Positions 63,989 to 64,000 of a stretch of 64,000 nucleotides of DNA are shown piece by piece. Each line of letters opens with the position of its first letter. The stretch's first letter is position 1. The notes under the pieces were generated by a model. That model was not told the origin of the DNA. It saw nothing but the letters and a program-made list of their open reading frames with translations, and searched no databases. The DNA is from Petrimonas sulfuriphila (GTDB lineage Bacteria > Bacteroidota > Bacteroidia > Bacteroidales > Dysgonomonadaceae), in the NCBI GenBank assembly GCA_038561985.1, contig CP073276.1, positions 3,038,001 through 3,102,000 on the forward strand, written 5' to 3'. The position numbers and the translations under genes were made by a program.

Positions 63989-64000
63989 AGAAAAGTACTC

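Overview
The window looks like a chromosome segment of an anaerobic, saccharolytic Bacteroidales bacterium, probably from the Porphyromonadaceae/Dysgonomonadaceae side (Proteiniphilum- or Petrimonas-like). This is inferred from gene content and from promoters. Most intergenic gaps carry the Bacteroidetes -7 element TAnnTTTG, often with a TTTG-like -33 box 19-20 bp upstream, and Shine-Dalgarno sequences are almost absent. No rRNA, tRNA, CRISPR array, insertion sequence or SusC/SusD pair was seen.

Layout. 1-7.0 kb: the 3' part of uvrB, fhs (formate-THF ligase), a SatD-like/DUF3307 pair behind an operator-like repeat array, a luciferase-like monooxygenase, a KASIII-like enzyme and a small membrane protein. 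7.2-18.2 kb: plsC, a FemAB/GNAT-like enzyme, galE, a winged-helix protein, cdsA with DUF5606, a lactonase, a Spy-like protein, a GH43-DUF1080 fusion with an apparent internal deletion, a DUF368 (PopT-type) transporter, a TlpA-like lipoprotein and a YiiX-like hydrolase. 18.5-25.4 kb: a full phosphate operon, pstSCAB-phoU-phoB-phoR, behind an 11-bp-periodic Pho-box-like array. 25.8-30.8 kb: a 2-oxoacid dehydrogenase operon whose E2 has no lipoyl domain while its E3 has one. 30.9-35 kb: a tryptophanase/tyrosine phenol-lyase homologue, a ROK glucokinase and a XylR-type AraC regulator.

34.98-50.26 kb is a nine-gene minus-strand cluster and the most unusual part. It encodes an MFS sugar transporter, a mutarotase-like protein, a creatininase-like amidohydrolase, a creatinase-like M24 protein lacking the usual metal ligands, a Tat-exported glycosidase-like protein, and two pairs of tandem glycosidase-like paralogues in mirror order (A1-B1-B2-A2). 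A1 and A2 share 1.2 kb of virtually identical DNA but have divergent N-terminal halves, one with and one without a signal peptide. I read this as a SusCD-less catabolic locus for an unknown glycoside, shaped by gene conversion.

50.6-64 kb: a secreted metallophosphoesterase with the same Pho-box/-7 geometry as pstS, nrdDG (anaerobic ribonucleotide reductase) behind a cobalamin riboswitch, purH, the cell-shape operon mreBCD-mrdA-rodA, and a short-chain dehydrogenase.
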